From: Drosophila persimilis
Taxonomy: Eukaryota; Arthropoda; Insecta; Diptera; Drosophilidae
Assembly (NCBI RefSeq): GCF_003286085.1
Contig: NW_020825288.1
Span: forward strand, 3,596,001 to 3,660,000
Reading direction: 5' to 3'
DNA length: 64,000 bases
The notes beneath the pieces were generated by a model. That model did not search any database. It saw only the letters and a program-made list of their open reading frames with translations, and was not told the origin of the DNA. Both the position numbers and the translations under genes were made by a program. Of this stretch, positions 38,366 to 52,300 are shown piece after piece. The first letter of the stretch is position 1. Each line of letters opens with the position of its first letter.

Positions 38366-40829
38366 CCAAGAATTTATTCTGATATTCATATAATCATATT
38401 ATGCCATTCAAATAAAAATTGGATAAATATATTCTTTTTTTTTCGTTTATTTGAATTCATCCTGGAAAAAAGCTGAATACTATAACACTGTCTGCTGGCG
38501 ATCTATCGATATACACATTGAATTTTCTATCGGATGCGATCGTGCTGCCATTTGCTGCTCTGCTCTTGTCGATTCCGTGATAGAAATTTTTAAAGGGTAG
38601 GGTCAAAATGTTACAAAGCTGATAATCCCTACTTAACCTTCTCTTGGATATTGTTCCCATAAAATAAATTAATTTTGTTTCTGTTTTGTAATACAACTTT
38701 AGGTACATTTTAGTTTAAATTTCCTAAGCTGAAAAGAATTTTTATTTTAGTAACATAATTAAGGCCATCGATGCGTCTGTAACCAAAGTTAAATTCCATA
38801 CACAAGACCCTGTTAAATGTTAGAGATCGGAGGAATGTTAACCTTAACCGCCCCAACATTTTCGATTCGACACTTTTTCCCCCGCCGCGCGTCTAATTGT
38901 TTGTTGTGTGTTCCCCAAAACATTTCTTTTTGAAAACACTGTTCTTGCAGAGTTTGAGTTAAATATTAAATTCAAATTGGTAACAGCGTGCCAAAAAACG
39001 AGCGGAAGTTTTTGGCCTGGTTTTCAGCGTTCTTTCTGTTTCTCTGCACCCGTCCGCGTCGTTCAGGTGTATCTGTGTATCTGCATCTAGGTTAAATTCG
39101 CGAGTGTGTTACAAAATGATGGAAAGTGTGCAAAAAAACCACCAGAAAGAGATACAAAAATTGACTAACTAATCCGCGGCCTGGGGTTCGTTCGATGAAA
39201 AGCGAAACCTGTGCGAAAAAAGAAAGCGAGTTTCCACTGTAAGCCCCTACAAGATTTAAAAAAGAAAATAAACAAAACTGCGATATAAATCACAATTTCA
39301 GCTGAATAGGCGGGTAAAAAATAAATATTGTTTGGTTTTTTTTCGTGTTGCATTGAAAGGCAAGGCGAAATTTCATGCTGTTGCCACCAAATGCTTACTC
39401 ATGATCGGCGGGGCCTTTCATACAAGCTCGTATTTCCCCCACGAACCACGATCCACGATCCGTATCCCCGACTCAGAGACGCGCAGGGCAGATTCAGACT
39501 TTGCCCAGACTTTGCTCTTTGGCTGTGGCTCATCTGGCATTTCCTGAACGACAGCCGACAGCCGACAGCCCGCCTGGCAACAGAAACAGACAGAGGCAGA
39601 GACGCTCTACAAAAAAAAAACAGCTGGCCAGCTAAGCCGAGCCAAGGGGTGAAATGCATGAAGGCTCACACCTGAGTCCGTTAAACGAGATCTGCCAGAT
39701 ACATATCATGGCATAAGTGTGCGTGTGTGTGTGTGAGTGTGTCTGGGAGAGTAGTTTGCCAGCCTTTTCATACCCACACAGCAACAGGAGACAGCGTACC
39801 TGAGCCACGTTCACGTTAATGGCCATCGCAAATACTGCAAAAGCGAACTGAGACTCAGACTGGTACGGTGCTACCTGTGTTTGAGCACCGAGCTCTTTGG
39901 CTGTGGAGATAGTCTCACCTTTCGTTGGCAATGTACTCGCAAGTACTGACGAGTACAGACACACACACAAGTACAAGTGCTAATTTAGTTATCGCAAATT
40001 TTGATTTGATTAAATTTTATCTAATTGCGACGCACAAGCAGACAGAGGGACAGAGACAGAGTACAGTGTACAGTGTACAGTGAGTATCCCCCCCACCCCC
40101 CCTCACACACACACAATCAGTTGTTGGCTTGGCTTTTTGCAAAATATAATCGTAAACTGACGCAGAATCGTTCAACTGTCAGGTGAGATACGGCATACGG
40201 CATACGGCAGCGCGCAGTCGTTGAAGAGAGAGAGCCAAGTCAGTCCGTTGAAGAAGCGCGCCCCGATCGCTACTAAAATTCAATATATCGAATCAATCCG
40301 ACACGCGCCCTTCCCACTCCCAGTCCCCCGGCCGTTCCGATTTCGGTGGGTGTCTCCCACCAGTTGCCGCCTCTTTTGGCGTCACTAATGCCTGACCGAC
40401 CGCCAGAATATTCGTTCGATTGAAACAAACAAAAAAAACCCAAACACAAACACACGATCTATTCAAACAAAAACAAAAACAATAAACCCTCGAATGCGTG
40501 ATTTTAGTATTTGTTTTTATATTCGCCTGAAAACTGAAAATCCACAATCAACCCGATCAGCAAACGAATAATAACCAAAATAATAATCAAGTTCTCTTCG
40601 CCTCGCCATTCAGTTCTATTTAGTCAGTCGTCGGCGCTGAAAGTGCACTGTGCTCTCCACTCCTCTCCGGTTGGGGTTGGGGATCGATCGGCTCTGTCTC
40701 CAGGGGCTCTCCAGATAAAGTGCTCACCAGAACTGAAACCAAAGAACTCTAGAAGTAGAGGAGCAAGGAAAGCCATACATCTGACAGATACACACTCTCA
40801 TCGACAACAGCATCACCACCACAAACAAA
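38366..40829. other. Spacer and 5' region between the two dioxygenases
   Basis: The first 51 bases are the 3' end of copy 1, with AATAAA at 38411-38416. No gene is visible after that. A DRE octamer TATCGATA lies at 38504-38511, a GT repeat near 39719-39740, CAGTGTA repeats near 40065-40082 and initiator-like TCAGTT at 40610-40615 and TCAGTC at 40624-40629. The last 200 bases are likely 5' UTR of copy 2. Confidence 0.5.
38504..38511. promoter_or_regulatory. DRE palindrome TATCGATA
   Basis: This perfect DREF-binding core sits in a short spacer downstream of dioxygenase copy 1. It is a plausible upstream promoter element for copy 2 or for an unseen transcript. Confidence 0.35.
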
Positions 40830-43800
40830 ATGCTGAAGACAAAATCAAGTGACGACAAGCTGGATACGCTCCTGTCGCGCAGCGTAGTGCCGATCATCGA
40901 TCTGGCACACTGTGGTGAGTACTTCTACATCTTCCCAGGGGCAGATTCTTGTCCATTCGTTGAATACCGCTGTTGAAATGTCCCATAACCGAATGGAGTC
41001 ACTGAATGCGAAGTGGCCATGAACACGTGAACGTCGAGTGCAACATTCTAGTAAAATTCCACTAATTGTGTGGTATCCCTCTGGACTCAAGGCAGTTCAG
41101 AGCTTCATAGCCTTCGTAGCATTCCGGTAATTAACTACAATCTCAGCTACTACTGGTACTGCTGTTGCTGCTGCCGACTGAGTCATCTGTCCACTGTTTT
41201 GGGTGACTGTGCGGTGTGCGTGATCCGTCCATGGCTCTCCTCTCCCTTAATTGCAGTGATTAGATTTCGCCGTGTTTCGTGGTGTTTTTGTGGAGTTCAA
41301 GCAACGTCGTAGTTAATTGAAAGTAATTATTGACTTGTGCAACTGACACCTGCACCTGGGACCCTTTTGCGAACAGACGAAAAGATGAATAATGCAAATG
41401 TGATTTACAAGCTAGCGAGATAGAATCTCTACATATATACATACTTAGGTATTGCCGAAGACTTTACAGTCATCGTCATAGATATGGTACAAAACAAGCT
41501 CATATTCGGGGAATGAATAAACATTGATTCCAGGAAACGGATATATTTGTAATTCGTCTGTATTTTTGTTGATTGTCGAGCTTGCAATTCTAGATGAATG
41601 GTTCTTGTGATAGAACGGACCAGAAGTACCCCTGTCTCAATCACTATTGACCTTCTATCTCTTTCAAGCACCGAAAAAACATCACAGATCAGAGCCATTG
41701 ACCCTCAAACAACAATTTAATCATTGTCTCGGTGTGTTTTAAAGTCATCGGAACTTCAATTGGATATTTCTTGTTTTATTTAGTTTTGTTTTGCTTGGCT
41801 CCGACTTGAAAAGGTTTTTGAACTACGATACATACACACTCGTATATATGTATGTACATATGTATATGATTATAGAGTGGAGTGGTTTGTGGAATTTTTT
41901 CGTTGGTCCCCCAAAATGGAGCGACATGCGAGCAGTGCGGAAACTCAAACAAAACGCATCATCACAGTGCGTGTATTTACATTTATTTGTGTTACGAAAC
42001 CTGATTTTGTTGAACATTATTGTGCGGTGTTGTGAGACCTGCACTGGAGGCCAGTCGACAAGGGGAGCTGTTTGTTTGCTTGGGTAGTATTTCCCGGCTG
42101 GAATTCTCTCAGTGAACAGTTTTGGGGACACTGACGCATTTGGTCAAGTGAATCCCTGGCACGTCATCAGACATCGACTCGGCTACCGCATTGGGCCACT
42201 TCCCACTTGACAAATAAATGCCATAAAAACACTACCAAAAAAACCCAACACTGCGAGCATATTAAGTGGCTCTGCAACCGATTGAAACCAGCTTAAACCT
42301 GTTGATTCTCGGTCGTTGAAGCTGACGTGCCTGGCGCTTGGTATTGGCTCGTCTCTCTGCTACTGGCCAGACTTCTGCGGGTTTTCTCCTGACCCTATGT
42401 TAATGTGATCCACAAAATTCAGAATGAATTGAGTTCTCAGCGGATCTTCGCGGCAGACTTGACAGCTGCCCAAACAGCACGGAAGCCTTCAACCATCATT
42501 TTGCGCTTATTTTTCACACTCAACGTTTTGCGGCTCCAAATTGATGCTAAGCTTTATTGATAGGTACAAATATGAGTAGTATTCTGTATTCTGTTTACTG
42601 CCTGCCTGCCAGACAAATTACCTTCTTCGATGCCGTTGACTTTTGTATTCTCAATGCCATTAGAATTATTATTTCCATCTGCAAACCATTCTGCCCCATG
42701 CAGGGAAAACCACTTTTCCTGGCCCGCAATTCAGTTTGCTATAAATAAATTATAGCCACTGCACGGCCATACTCCTCTGCAAAATTCCGCAACTAAATTG
42801 CTGCCATAATAGCCGTATACTATATATGTTTCGATAGCAAATAGGTCTATAAATAATGAATTAAGAATTGCCAGCCAATGAAATTTGGGTTTTTCGCTTG
42901 GCGAGCGGTTAAATCTATTTGCAGAACCAATCTTCTTGATGAGTGTTTTCCAATGATACATACGTATGTACCTTGAATGGAACTTATTAGAACCATAGAA
43001 GCAATTGAATTACAGACAAAGGGAATGCCTAGAGCACGACTGAAAGTTAATGGCTGGCCATAAATGCATAAAAGCCAATCAATTTTCAACGATTGAATTG
43101 TACAATACGTAAACAGAAAAGATGTACCAATACGAGTACCCATGCCAAAAGCATGTGGAAAGCAAACAGAGTCGAGAAATTTCTGTTTTTGTATGTGTAG
43201 TGCTCTTTGGCTGCGTTCCACGACTGCGAGTCGAGATGATCTTCAAACGAATTGGCCTCCCCATTGGGGGGAGGGGGGAAACTACTCGTATTCAGTTGCT
43301 ATTCTACTGACTCAATTAGCTAAATTAGCAACAAGTTAGCACTAACAACTCGTACTACATGTTCATGTACGCGAATGTGGCATCTGTGGCAATTGAAAAT
43401 GGCAAATTGAAAAGCGACTCGCATCCCAATTGGCGCCTAATTGAATTGCATGCAAACAGAAACCGCACACCAGCAGAAAACAACAAAAACTAAATTATAA
43501 AACCTTAAAAATACAACTGGACCGACTTCTAATGAAAACGAAAGGCGATATGTTGTGTCGTCAATTGAATTCATTCAATTCATCGCCCGACTGACCTCCC
43601 TGTGCCTCATCATCATCATCATCATTATTCGGAACATCATCTGGGCTCTGACTCTGGGGGGCCTTCAATGCCTCCCATCTGTAAGCGGGCAGTGGAGGGG
43701 AAGAGCACTTTCCAGCAATTGCCGCCTGGCGACAGTACACTCGGTGATAAGAACTGGAACGCAACACAACGTAATTGTTATTAACTGTGAAATTCTGATA

Positions 43801-46097
43801 CTGAAATCGCTTATCAGCCTTCCGAGTATGTGAAAGAGTGCGTCATGGGCTGAAAGCTCTAGCTGAAGCTCTAGCTCCAGCTCTAACGTGGGAACCTAAA
43901 AATAGATGTCCCATACGCCCTGTGTGTACCCCCCATATGTGGGATATACATGGACATAATTATTTTGCATTCACCGTGCATTCATTCATAGCGATCGAAA
44001 GTAGATGGCAGAGGGAAGAGGGCTGTCGAAGGCCTCATAGGGAAGGCTCATGGGGAAAACCCCACAGTTGATATCTTGAAGAGCAGACACTTCCAGATAA
44101 AAAAGTGACGAGTATCTTGGGGCGGGCTCTGGCACGGCAGGGTCGCGTGCTGAATGGCGGAATGGACTTCCGCTGCGGTTTTCCTTGCATTTTCTATTTT
44201 CTATTTAATTTTCCGCTGCGCACACTGCCATACTGCCACACAGTCGTGGCCATTATCGGCAACGCCATCCGCTCGCATTGAAATTGATTGCATTTACTAC
44301 CTTTATTGCTTTCTTGCCTTTTTGTGTGGCACGGCAATGAAAGTGTGCCGCCAGCTGTGGGGTCTTTCGGGGCTGGGGGATGATTGTCTAAGGCGATTCG
44401 ACTGCTGGACGGGACGCTTACGTTGTGTTGGGTAAGCGGCACGTGGATAGCTGCTCAGCCACGCTTCTCAATGGGCAAGCCGTGACATTCAAATCATTTA
44501 AAGCATTCGAGTGCCCGAGAGTCGGTTATTTATGGCAGGTGTTCCATATATGTGTGTAGGTGTGCCATAAACACACGGCCATTACCCGTACTTTAAGATT
44601 GCCAGCTAGCGGGGGTACTTGTATTTCCAAGAACTCGTAAAACAATTGACGATTAAGTGTAGGTTCCGCTGGCCATTCCCACGCCAGCTAATCGTGCTTA
44701 TTTTCTCCTTTGTTGTATTTTCCAGGCATTGAGGAGGTGCCTGTCAAGTCTGTGGTCAATCGCGTGGGCCACCAGCTGAAAAAGGCCCTGTCCGAGAAGG
44801 GTATGGCTCTGCTGGTCAACCATGGAATATCCGACGAGAAGGTAAGCGACGCGACGCCATCATACATCATCGCTCAGCGAGCTCTAATTATTGTCTGCTT
44901 TCAGCTTAAGACTGCCTGGGATCATTTGGATGATTTTGTGGACCTACCGCCAGACGTCAAGCAGCACTACATCCGCACAGATGGCGACAAGCATGGCTAT
45001 GTGAGTCGCGGCCAGGATCGGTACGCCGGGAAGCCCGGTGCCCCCGAGCTGCGTCACGCATTCAACATTTGCACACTGAATGCCCAGAATCTGCCAGAAG
45101 AGCCGCTGCCCGGATTCGCGGACCACATCAGCACACTGGCCACGGACTTCAAGGCGCTGGCCAGCTTCATTCTGCAGTCGCTGGCCGTCTCCCTGGACAT
45201 TCCGACCACGTTCTTCCTCGAAAAGCACTCACACATGCTGTCCGGCGACCACGACAACATGACCTCCCTGCGAATGCTCTACTACCCCCCGATCGTGGAC
45301 GACGAGCCCGGCCAGAACGACTCCATCAGGGGGCGCTGCCTCTACAGCTACCAGCGCTGTCTGTCCAACCAGCCGGACTTCCGACCCGAGAACAATCCCC
45401 GCGACGAAGCCGAGCTCAATGAGCTGGACGGGCCCAATGGCCAGGTCTTCGAGCACAAGCTTGGAAACGGAGCTGTCATCACCTGCCCACCACATGTGGA
45501 CTACGGCACGTTTACTCTGCTGGCCCAGGACTCGGAGGGTGGCCTGGAGGTGAAGCTGCCCGGCAGTGAAAAATGGCATCGCGTGGGCCATTTGCCCGGC
45601 TCCATTCTGGTCAACTGCGGCCAAATCCTGAACACTTGGACCCAGGATCGCTATCCCGCCTTGGTGAGCCTTGCCCAACCGATCGACTAAATAAATGTTC
45701 CCAGCTAATGTGGATTTTGTCCTTTTTTTGAATGCAGCAACACCGCGTCGTTGTGCCTGAACAGGAGTCGGTACGGTCTCGGGGCAGGCACTCTATTGCC
45801 CTCTTCTGCCATCCGGATAACATAACCATGATATCGCCCAGCGATCTGCCCAATCCAGATGCCGCCCAGGACGTGTGTCTCAAGCAGCGCAAGAAGTCCT
45901 TCAAGGCGGCGAAAGAAAGGTGAGCGATTCGATTCAATTCAAATCAATTTCCTGTACTAATATTATTTTCCCCTGTTTTTCTTTTTTCTGTTTTGCTGCT
46001 TGGCTTATCGGGCCGTAAATTTCTCAGAGTCTACAATGCATATCAGTTAATACAAAAAAAGTTTAGAGATACGTATAGCAATAACAATCACTCATAA
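40830..46097 (+). CDS. CG5346: 2-oxoglutarate/Fe(II)-dependent dioxygenase (isopenicillin-N-synthase-like), copy 2
   Basis: Same enzyme family as the upstream copy; substrate unknown. Five exons, 40830-40914, 44726-44841, 44905-45663, 45738-45919 and 46028-46097, join in phase to 403 residues. The first intron is 3.8 kb. Motifs are VPIIDL and LLVNHGI in the N-terminal half, predicted metal ligands His264, Asp266 (HVDYGTF) and His322 (QHRV), and the 2-oxoglutarate pair Arg337/Ser339 (RHSIALF). Between DDEPGQ and HVD there are 59 residues where copy 1 has 9, an acidic insertion of about 50, and the residues before the His are Pro-Pro rather than Gly-Ala. The insertion is GC-rich at third positions like the rest and lacks a usable GT..AG pair, so it appears coding. 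The symbol is tentative, from protein length and neighbourhood. Confidence 0.88.
40915..44725 (+). other. Large first intron of dioxygenase copy 2
   Basis: The donor GTGAGT at 40915 and the acceptor TTCCAG ending at 44725 bound this phase-1 intron. No nested gene is recognised on either strand. It contains ATC trinucleotides near 43602-43627 and an imperfect AGCTCT array near 43855-43883. Its size next to otherwise 60-110 bp introns suggests it holds regulatory sequence. Confidence 0.7.
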
Positions 46098-46369
46098 CGA
46101 GGGGCACCACACGGCCTCTGCCCCACCTGTCGCATCTCTACCTGAGCAGAAATGAAGATCTTCGTGTGGATGGGTGTAACGAGTAGAGTGAAAAGAATGA
46201 AAGAGCACAACACACTTGATGTTTTGAACCTTTTTATTATTATTACTTTATTCCATACGATTGTAATTGCTTCATTTCTTGAATGTACTCGTACACGGGT
46301 ACTCCACATACAATACATACATACATACATACATATGTACATGCATATCATTTCCCTTTGTATAATAAA
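46098..46369 (+). promoter_or_regulatory. 3' UTR of dioxygenase copy 2 with poly(A) signal at 46364-46369
   Basis: About 270 non-coding bases end at AATAAA. A CATA microsatellite (about 46313-46336) lies just before it. Confidence 0.55.
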
Positions 46370-49316
46370 TATATATATAATATAATATAGTTTCCACTGA
46401 CAAAACGCTTGTTAACATTTACCCAAGTCGAGAGAGCGCGAGAGAGAGTTTGTCCCTCGGTTCTCCCGCTTGTGACACTTGGAAGGTATCTCAGCTCCGA
46501 TTCCGAAAATTGACCCACAATCGACAATCGCAGCCACCAACAGATTTGTATATACTCGTATTTTCCACAAATTAATTAACATTCTGACGTTCGTACCTGT
46601 TTGCTACCACGTTTCCTCCACGTACAATAATATTTGTATTACATATTTAACGGGCCACAGGGCCACAGAGTTACGTATAATTCTACAAGTTTGCACATTT
46701 ATTGGTAATTACTTATTGCAATAATGTGGTCTGCCGTTCTCCGGTTTGAATGCCTTCCCACCACATATTGTACACATCAATAATACACACGGATACGAGT
46801 ATTTCTAACAATTATTTTACCATTATTATTATTGCTCACAATTTGTAATTTCATTACAAAATATTGTAAGCTTTAGCTCAACGTTTCTCTTGGACATTTA
46901 TTTGATAGCGATTCTGTTTCTGTTTTGGCTTCTTGTTTATTCTTTATTTATTATTTTGTGTGACATCTATTGGCTACACACAAGATACACACGATAGATT
47001 TGGGGATACAATCTTCTACACACACAGATCTACATACATACATATATACAATTACAGACACGGTCAAAGCCTAGGTAAATTGTATTTCAAATAGCCGCAC
47101 TCATTGTCATAAAGGTACAATAAAATGTAGAAACGAAATGAATCAGTCAGTAACGTTAGGATAGAGGCGCTGGAGCAGAGTCATGCACGGTCCACATGAG
47201 ATATCATATCTCTTCGTTTGGGATGTGCGAAAGTTATCTGGGACTGGATCACGGAATGAGTCGACTAGCAGCTATCATCATTTAGTTATTTAATTTTCTC
47301 CTCCAGCGTTTGTTTAATTTATTTATTTATAACCAAAAGTCACATGCCTCCTACCGTCAGTTGACATGCCAATTTGCTGTTCAACTAAATCGTATAGCTA
47401 CATATTGTTTATGACGCTTTTTGCCGTTCGAAGCAGTTGATTAACCAACTGCCCGACACGTGTGCCGTACACCTGGTGATACCCTAAGATTGCTTCCTAT
47501 TTTAGGCTCACTTTTTTGTATATTTAATCAATCAGGTACGAGTATACTCGTATGTTTTGTATTTCCTCAACGGATGCAATGCTTTTCTCAGGACAATGCA
47601 CCTGGAAATCTTTCGGGCTGGCATTTACACGACATCGCAATCAGGCACGTGAGTCAACAACAGTAGCAATGCGGCAATGAAATAATTAAAACTCTTTTGT
47701 CTGAGAGTATCCCCCAGTCGTTCTATCCCTGCCCGCCCCTTCGTTTGCTCATTTAACATTAATTTAGCTAACAATATTTGGCTACATTTCGAATGTTATC
47801 GGCGTTGCTGACGGCAAACTTATGCCGTGGCGTTCTTCAGTTTAAACAAAAAGCGCCGAAAGTTAAATAAAGCAAATATTGACAAGACTGTCGTACGGGC
47901 GGACCGGCAGACGGGCAGACACGGAGGGAAAGGAAAATACTACCTATAATATACCCCGTAGTCATTCCGAATCCGAAAGAGAGGGCCGGACGGTTGCCAA
48001 TTTGTCGACAGCAGTGAGCTCTTAAGCCGGCGCTTTAAATAATGACTATGAATCGCAGGAAAAAAGTGAGCGTTTGCTTGTATTCGTATTTGGAACGATT
48101 TAATATTTTAGACAAACAATTCCAGCCAATTTCTTGTTTGTTCTATGCTGAACCCCGCTGAACTGCCTTTGATTTATGGGGGCGACGAGCGACGGCGAAC
48201 GGCGATGACAAATTTGGGGTGGGAGTGTGGCCCAGGGGCGTGGCAGTTACAGTTGTGGCCGAAAGCGAGAGTAAACCAGGCCCAGCATGAGCGATAAGTG
48301 TATTGTGTGTGCTTTCAGTAAGATTGTCTAGGCAACAGAACAACGGCTGGCATGGGGGGCTAGAGAGGTCTACAGAACAGTTCTATGAATGTCAATTGCA
48401 TCTACATACAATACCTTGTATCTCATATCTTGTATCGACAGTTGCATCAGCAGGTAAAGATAAAGGTAGAGGTAAAGGTAGCTATAGTTCATATGAGTAT
48501 ACTCCTTATTTATGTGGCTTTGCACTACATACAACATTAGTGAGAGACTTGAAGTCCGGCAGCTACTAGGTACTAACGACAGAGCAGAGTAGAGTGGCTA
48601 ATAGACCCAATGGATATGATTATGTTAGTTTTGCTCAGGGCTCTCTCTATATATGCATATTTGTATGATTATAGTATGTGGTTATATAGCATATGACACT
48701 CATCTATATAGTATGTATGTTTCTTTGGTTTTAGTTCTATGAACAAGATCATTCGAATGTATAACGAAAAGGAGTTCAAAACAGTTCAAAACTAAATCAT
48801 TTCTTTGAGAAATATCAAACTAAATTCAAGTTCTAACCAAATATTTGCCTACACTTTTCTTTTTTTATGTTTTTTACTGTAATTGCATTCCTTTTCCACA
48901 TCCTCATATTTTCTATAGGTAAACAACTAGCTCTAAATATACGTATATCAAACATACAATATCATATTTTACATATACTCGTATATTCACTTGTGTTTCT
49001 CTAAATGTCAACTGAATGCTTACTGAATGCTTTATGGAATTCCTTGCTCGTTTTCATGTCGAAATATTTCTATCTGTATTTCCTTGTGAATTTTTTGCTG
49101 TTGCACCCTTTGAAGGCTGACTTTTTATCTGTGGGATTGTCGTTTTGTTCTTGTTGTAGCTTTTGTTTAAATTCTGTGAATTCCTGCCGATGCAGTGAGT
49201 GTGGGAATTTGTGATTAATTTTTTAATCTGGCAATAGCTTTGCACCTATCGACAACTACACAATCATATATGTACACACACTAAGCACACAGAGGCGGAG
49301 GAGCATCCCAGGGAGA
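46370..49316. other. Convergent intergenic region, probably including the Octbeta1R 3' UTR
   Basis: No gene is recognised. The region is AT-rich, and on the minus strand there are several AATAAA hexamers (for example within 46930-46955 and 47320-47335) that could end a long Octbeta1R 3' UTR. A GGTAAA/GGTAGA repeat is near 48452-48480. Confidence 0.45.
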
Positions 49317-52300
49317 CTAGTTGGTGTAGAGAGGATGCAACTGCTGCTGGGCATCCGTGGTGGGTGTCACATTGACGGCGTACTGGCGGGCTCGCATTAC
49401 ACCCATGTGTATCTCCGAGGAGGCCGTTGAGTTCATACAGTTGGGCATTTCGGCCGATCCCGAGCCGACCCTGGCCCCGTTGGTCCCCCTCCTGCTGGGG
49501 CCGCCAAAGTCCAGATCCCGGCCGCCCCTCCGGTGGCTGGGGCGACAATCGATGAACGCATAGGAGCAGCAGCTCTATGGGGAAGAGAAAAACAGAGACA
49601 CATACGCACAAGTCCGCAATGAGATTGGTGAAGGAGCAGTGCCTGGAACTCTGGCCAGGGCATAGTCCGCTGGTATAGTATGTGTATTAGATGTGTTATA
49701 AGTTAATAGAGCTGCCACAGAGACGTGGCTTACTACTTTGGACGAGTATATGTAGTAACAGTACTTAAAGGTTAAGCATAGGCAAACGACGTTGGGGACG
49801 GGACGGGACGGGACACGACGAGAGGCACGAACGAGCAGGCGGGCGACAGTCGACAGGGGTGGCAGAGGCAGGGGCAGAGAGCAAGCGGATAGATGAAGAC
49901 TTTGTGAGCGAGTGGTGGCGGCGGCACATGTCTGTGACAATTTGGTTTTACACAAAAAAAAAAAAAGAAAAACCCAAAAATGGCGAAAAAGGACAAACAA
50001 AAGTACACAGAAAAAATGCTAAACTCAAAATGAAAGACAACATTCGGGAGGCGAAACAGTTGATACCCTCGCAGATCCGTCATGGATACTGTAGTGTATT
50101 ATATGGGTTCTTCTGTGGATCTAATTGGTTTTGGTTGGCACTAGTTCGAATTTCAGAAAGTGAGAAGAGAGTTGCAGGTCTGCAGATTGAGATAGATCTG
50201 TGCAGGAAAAGGATAGATGATCATTGATCATATACATAAAACATACAGACGGACATGACCATATCGAGTCGACCATTAAATATGATCAAGAATCACAAAC
50301 ATTAATCTACATACTCAGTAGAAACCAAAACGATGATTACCAAATCATAATGCCCTTAGAATTTGAAGGGTATGAAAATGCTAAACAAAGTGAAAGACCG
50401 GATATTCGTAGAAAAAAGGGATCCCATGACCATAGTCCTGTGTGTGTTTGTGTGCGACCCTTTGGGTAACTGTGTGGGTGCATGTGCGTGTGTTTGTGTC
50501 AAAGTGTGGCACAAAAGGGGACATTTTTTCGAAAGGAAAGGAATAAAAAAGAGCCAGGAAAAATAACATTTCATCATCAGATATTTGTGTTTCATACATC
50601 TTTGTGTGTGTGTGGAAGGTGTTGTTGGTGTTGTTGCGGCTGCTGGTGGCGGGCAAGTGAGTGTGTGAGAGGGTGTTGGTGTGTTAGTGTGCATACTCAT
50701 ACATATACAAGTGGAGAAGAGCTTTTGCTTTTAATTTAAATATTACATTTTATGCTTTCTATTGCATACTCGGGCGCGTTTAGCTTTTGTCGGGCATAAG
50801 GCAACGAATCAGCAAAGAAAGCCCCAGCTGTGCATGGAAGAAATACAGAGAGAGAGAGAGAGATAGAGAGAAAGGTAAGCAAGATGTTGAGCGATTAGAG
50901 AGCTAAAGCGCTAGACCGACTCCAGGCAGTACATCCTGTTTCCAGGCAGAACCCCGGAGCCAGGAGCTGGCTTTCGATGTGAAGGAGCGAGAGTATGTCA
51001 AAGGCAGTCAAAAGCAGGCAAAGAGGCAGACAGAGCACGTGCAGAGATTGTTCTTCAGGCAAAAATGGAATAGAATTTGATGAGATTTTCTTTCAAGCAG
51101 CCATAACAATATCTAATAAGTACGCTACTCTTTCTACGCTTCCAAGTCGAGCTACTTGGCTTACTACTTATGGGCCAATGTGGCTGCAGGAGATACAATA
51201 GGTACTCGTAGCTACCAAAATGTGCGCCCCTATGGCGGTGGCTCTTCTCGATGTGGCTGTTGTACTTCTCACTCGCATTCGCATTCGTATTCTCATTCTC
51301 GTGGCCGTGGCCGTGTGGCTGTCCCCGTCCTTGGTCGTTGCAGCAGTCGCTGGAGCTCTTAACTAAGTCTAGGACGGGTGTGCAGAGAATTCAGTGGTAA
51401 TGGTGGGGCCGAATCAATAGCGGAATTGAACTGAATATAACTCAATGTCGGAAACAGGTAAAAATTACTCAATAGATGGCCCCCACGCCCAACCCAAACC
51501 CCATCCGCACCACGCACCCGTACTCACCTTGAGCGTCTTCTTGAAGGCAGCCCTGAAATCGCGATTGAAGTATGCATAGATAATGGGGTTCAATGCCGAG
51601 TTGAAGTAGCCGATCCAAAAGAGGATGCCCACCACGACACGCGGAGTAATGCAGCTATCGCAGAGGGACGAGACGATATACCTGTTCGGCGAAAAATGGA
51701 GAGATTACACGATGATTGGGAACTGTATCAAGTGTACTGTACGCACCATAGGAAGAAGGGCAGCCAGCAGAGGAGGAACGCGCTCATTATGATGCCCAGA
51801 GTGCGGGCCGCCTTTCGCTCCCTCCGCATCGTCGTTATGGTCGATTGCTCCACCTGAATGCTCGGCCGAGGCTTGGGTATCTGGCTTATCTGCAGATGCT
51901 TCTCCAGGAGGAGGGCCGCCACTTTGGACCTGGCTCGCACAAGTAATTAGCGTTAATTGCCGCTGGGCAAATGAATTGGCCACTTGGCCAATGTTGGCAA
52001 TGTTCGGTTACCTGTAGACGAGACGCTCCTGCCGGTCGGCCTCCTGGTAAATGCGATAATACATCGACAGCATCACGATTCCCGGTATCCAGAAGCTCAT
52101 CGACGAACTGACAATGGCGTACGCCTTGTTCACTTTAAATTCGCATATCTGGCAAATTGGTAGAGCAAAGCAGAGCAGAGAAGGGCAAGTCAGAGAGGCA
52201 ACTCAATTAGAGCCCGTTTCGAATGTCAATAAATCAAAATGGCTGTGGACGTGGTCGGGTACCACACCCATCACCCGCGATCCAGTAATGGAATGTAATG

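Noticed and set aside
45229..45678. 149-codon minus-strand open frame
   Set aside because: It is antisense to the GC-rich third exon of dioxygenase copy 2, which has clear family motifs on the plus strand.
49575..50000. 141-codon minus-strand frame in the last Octbeta1R intron
   Set aside because: It is pyrimidine-rich low-complexity sequence inside a well-bounded intron, with no homology.
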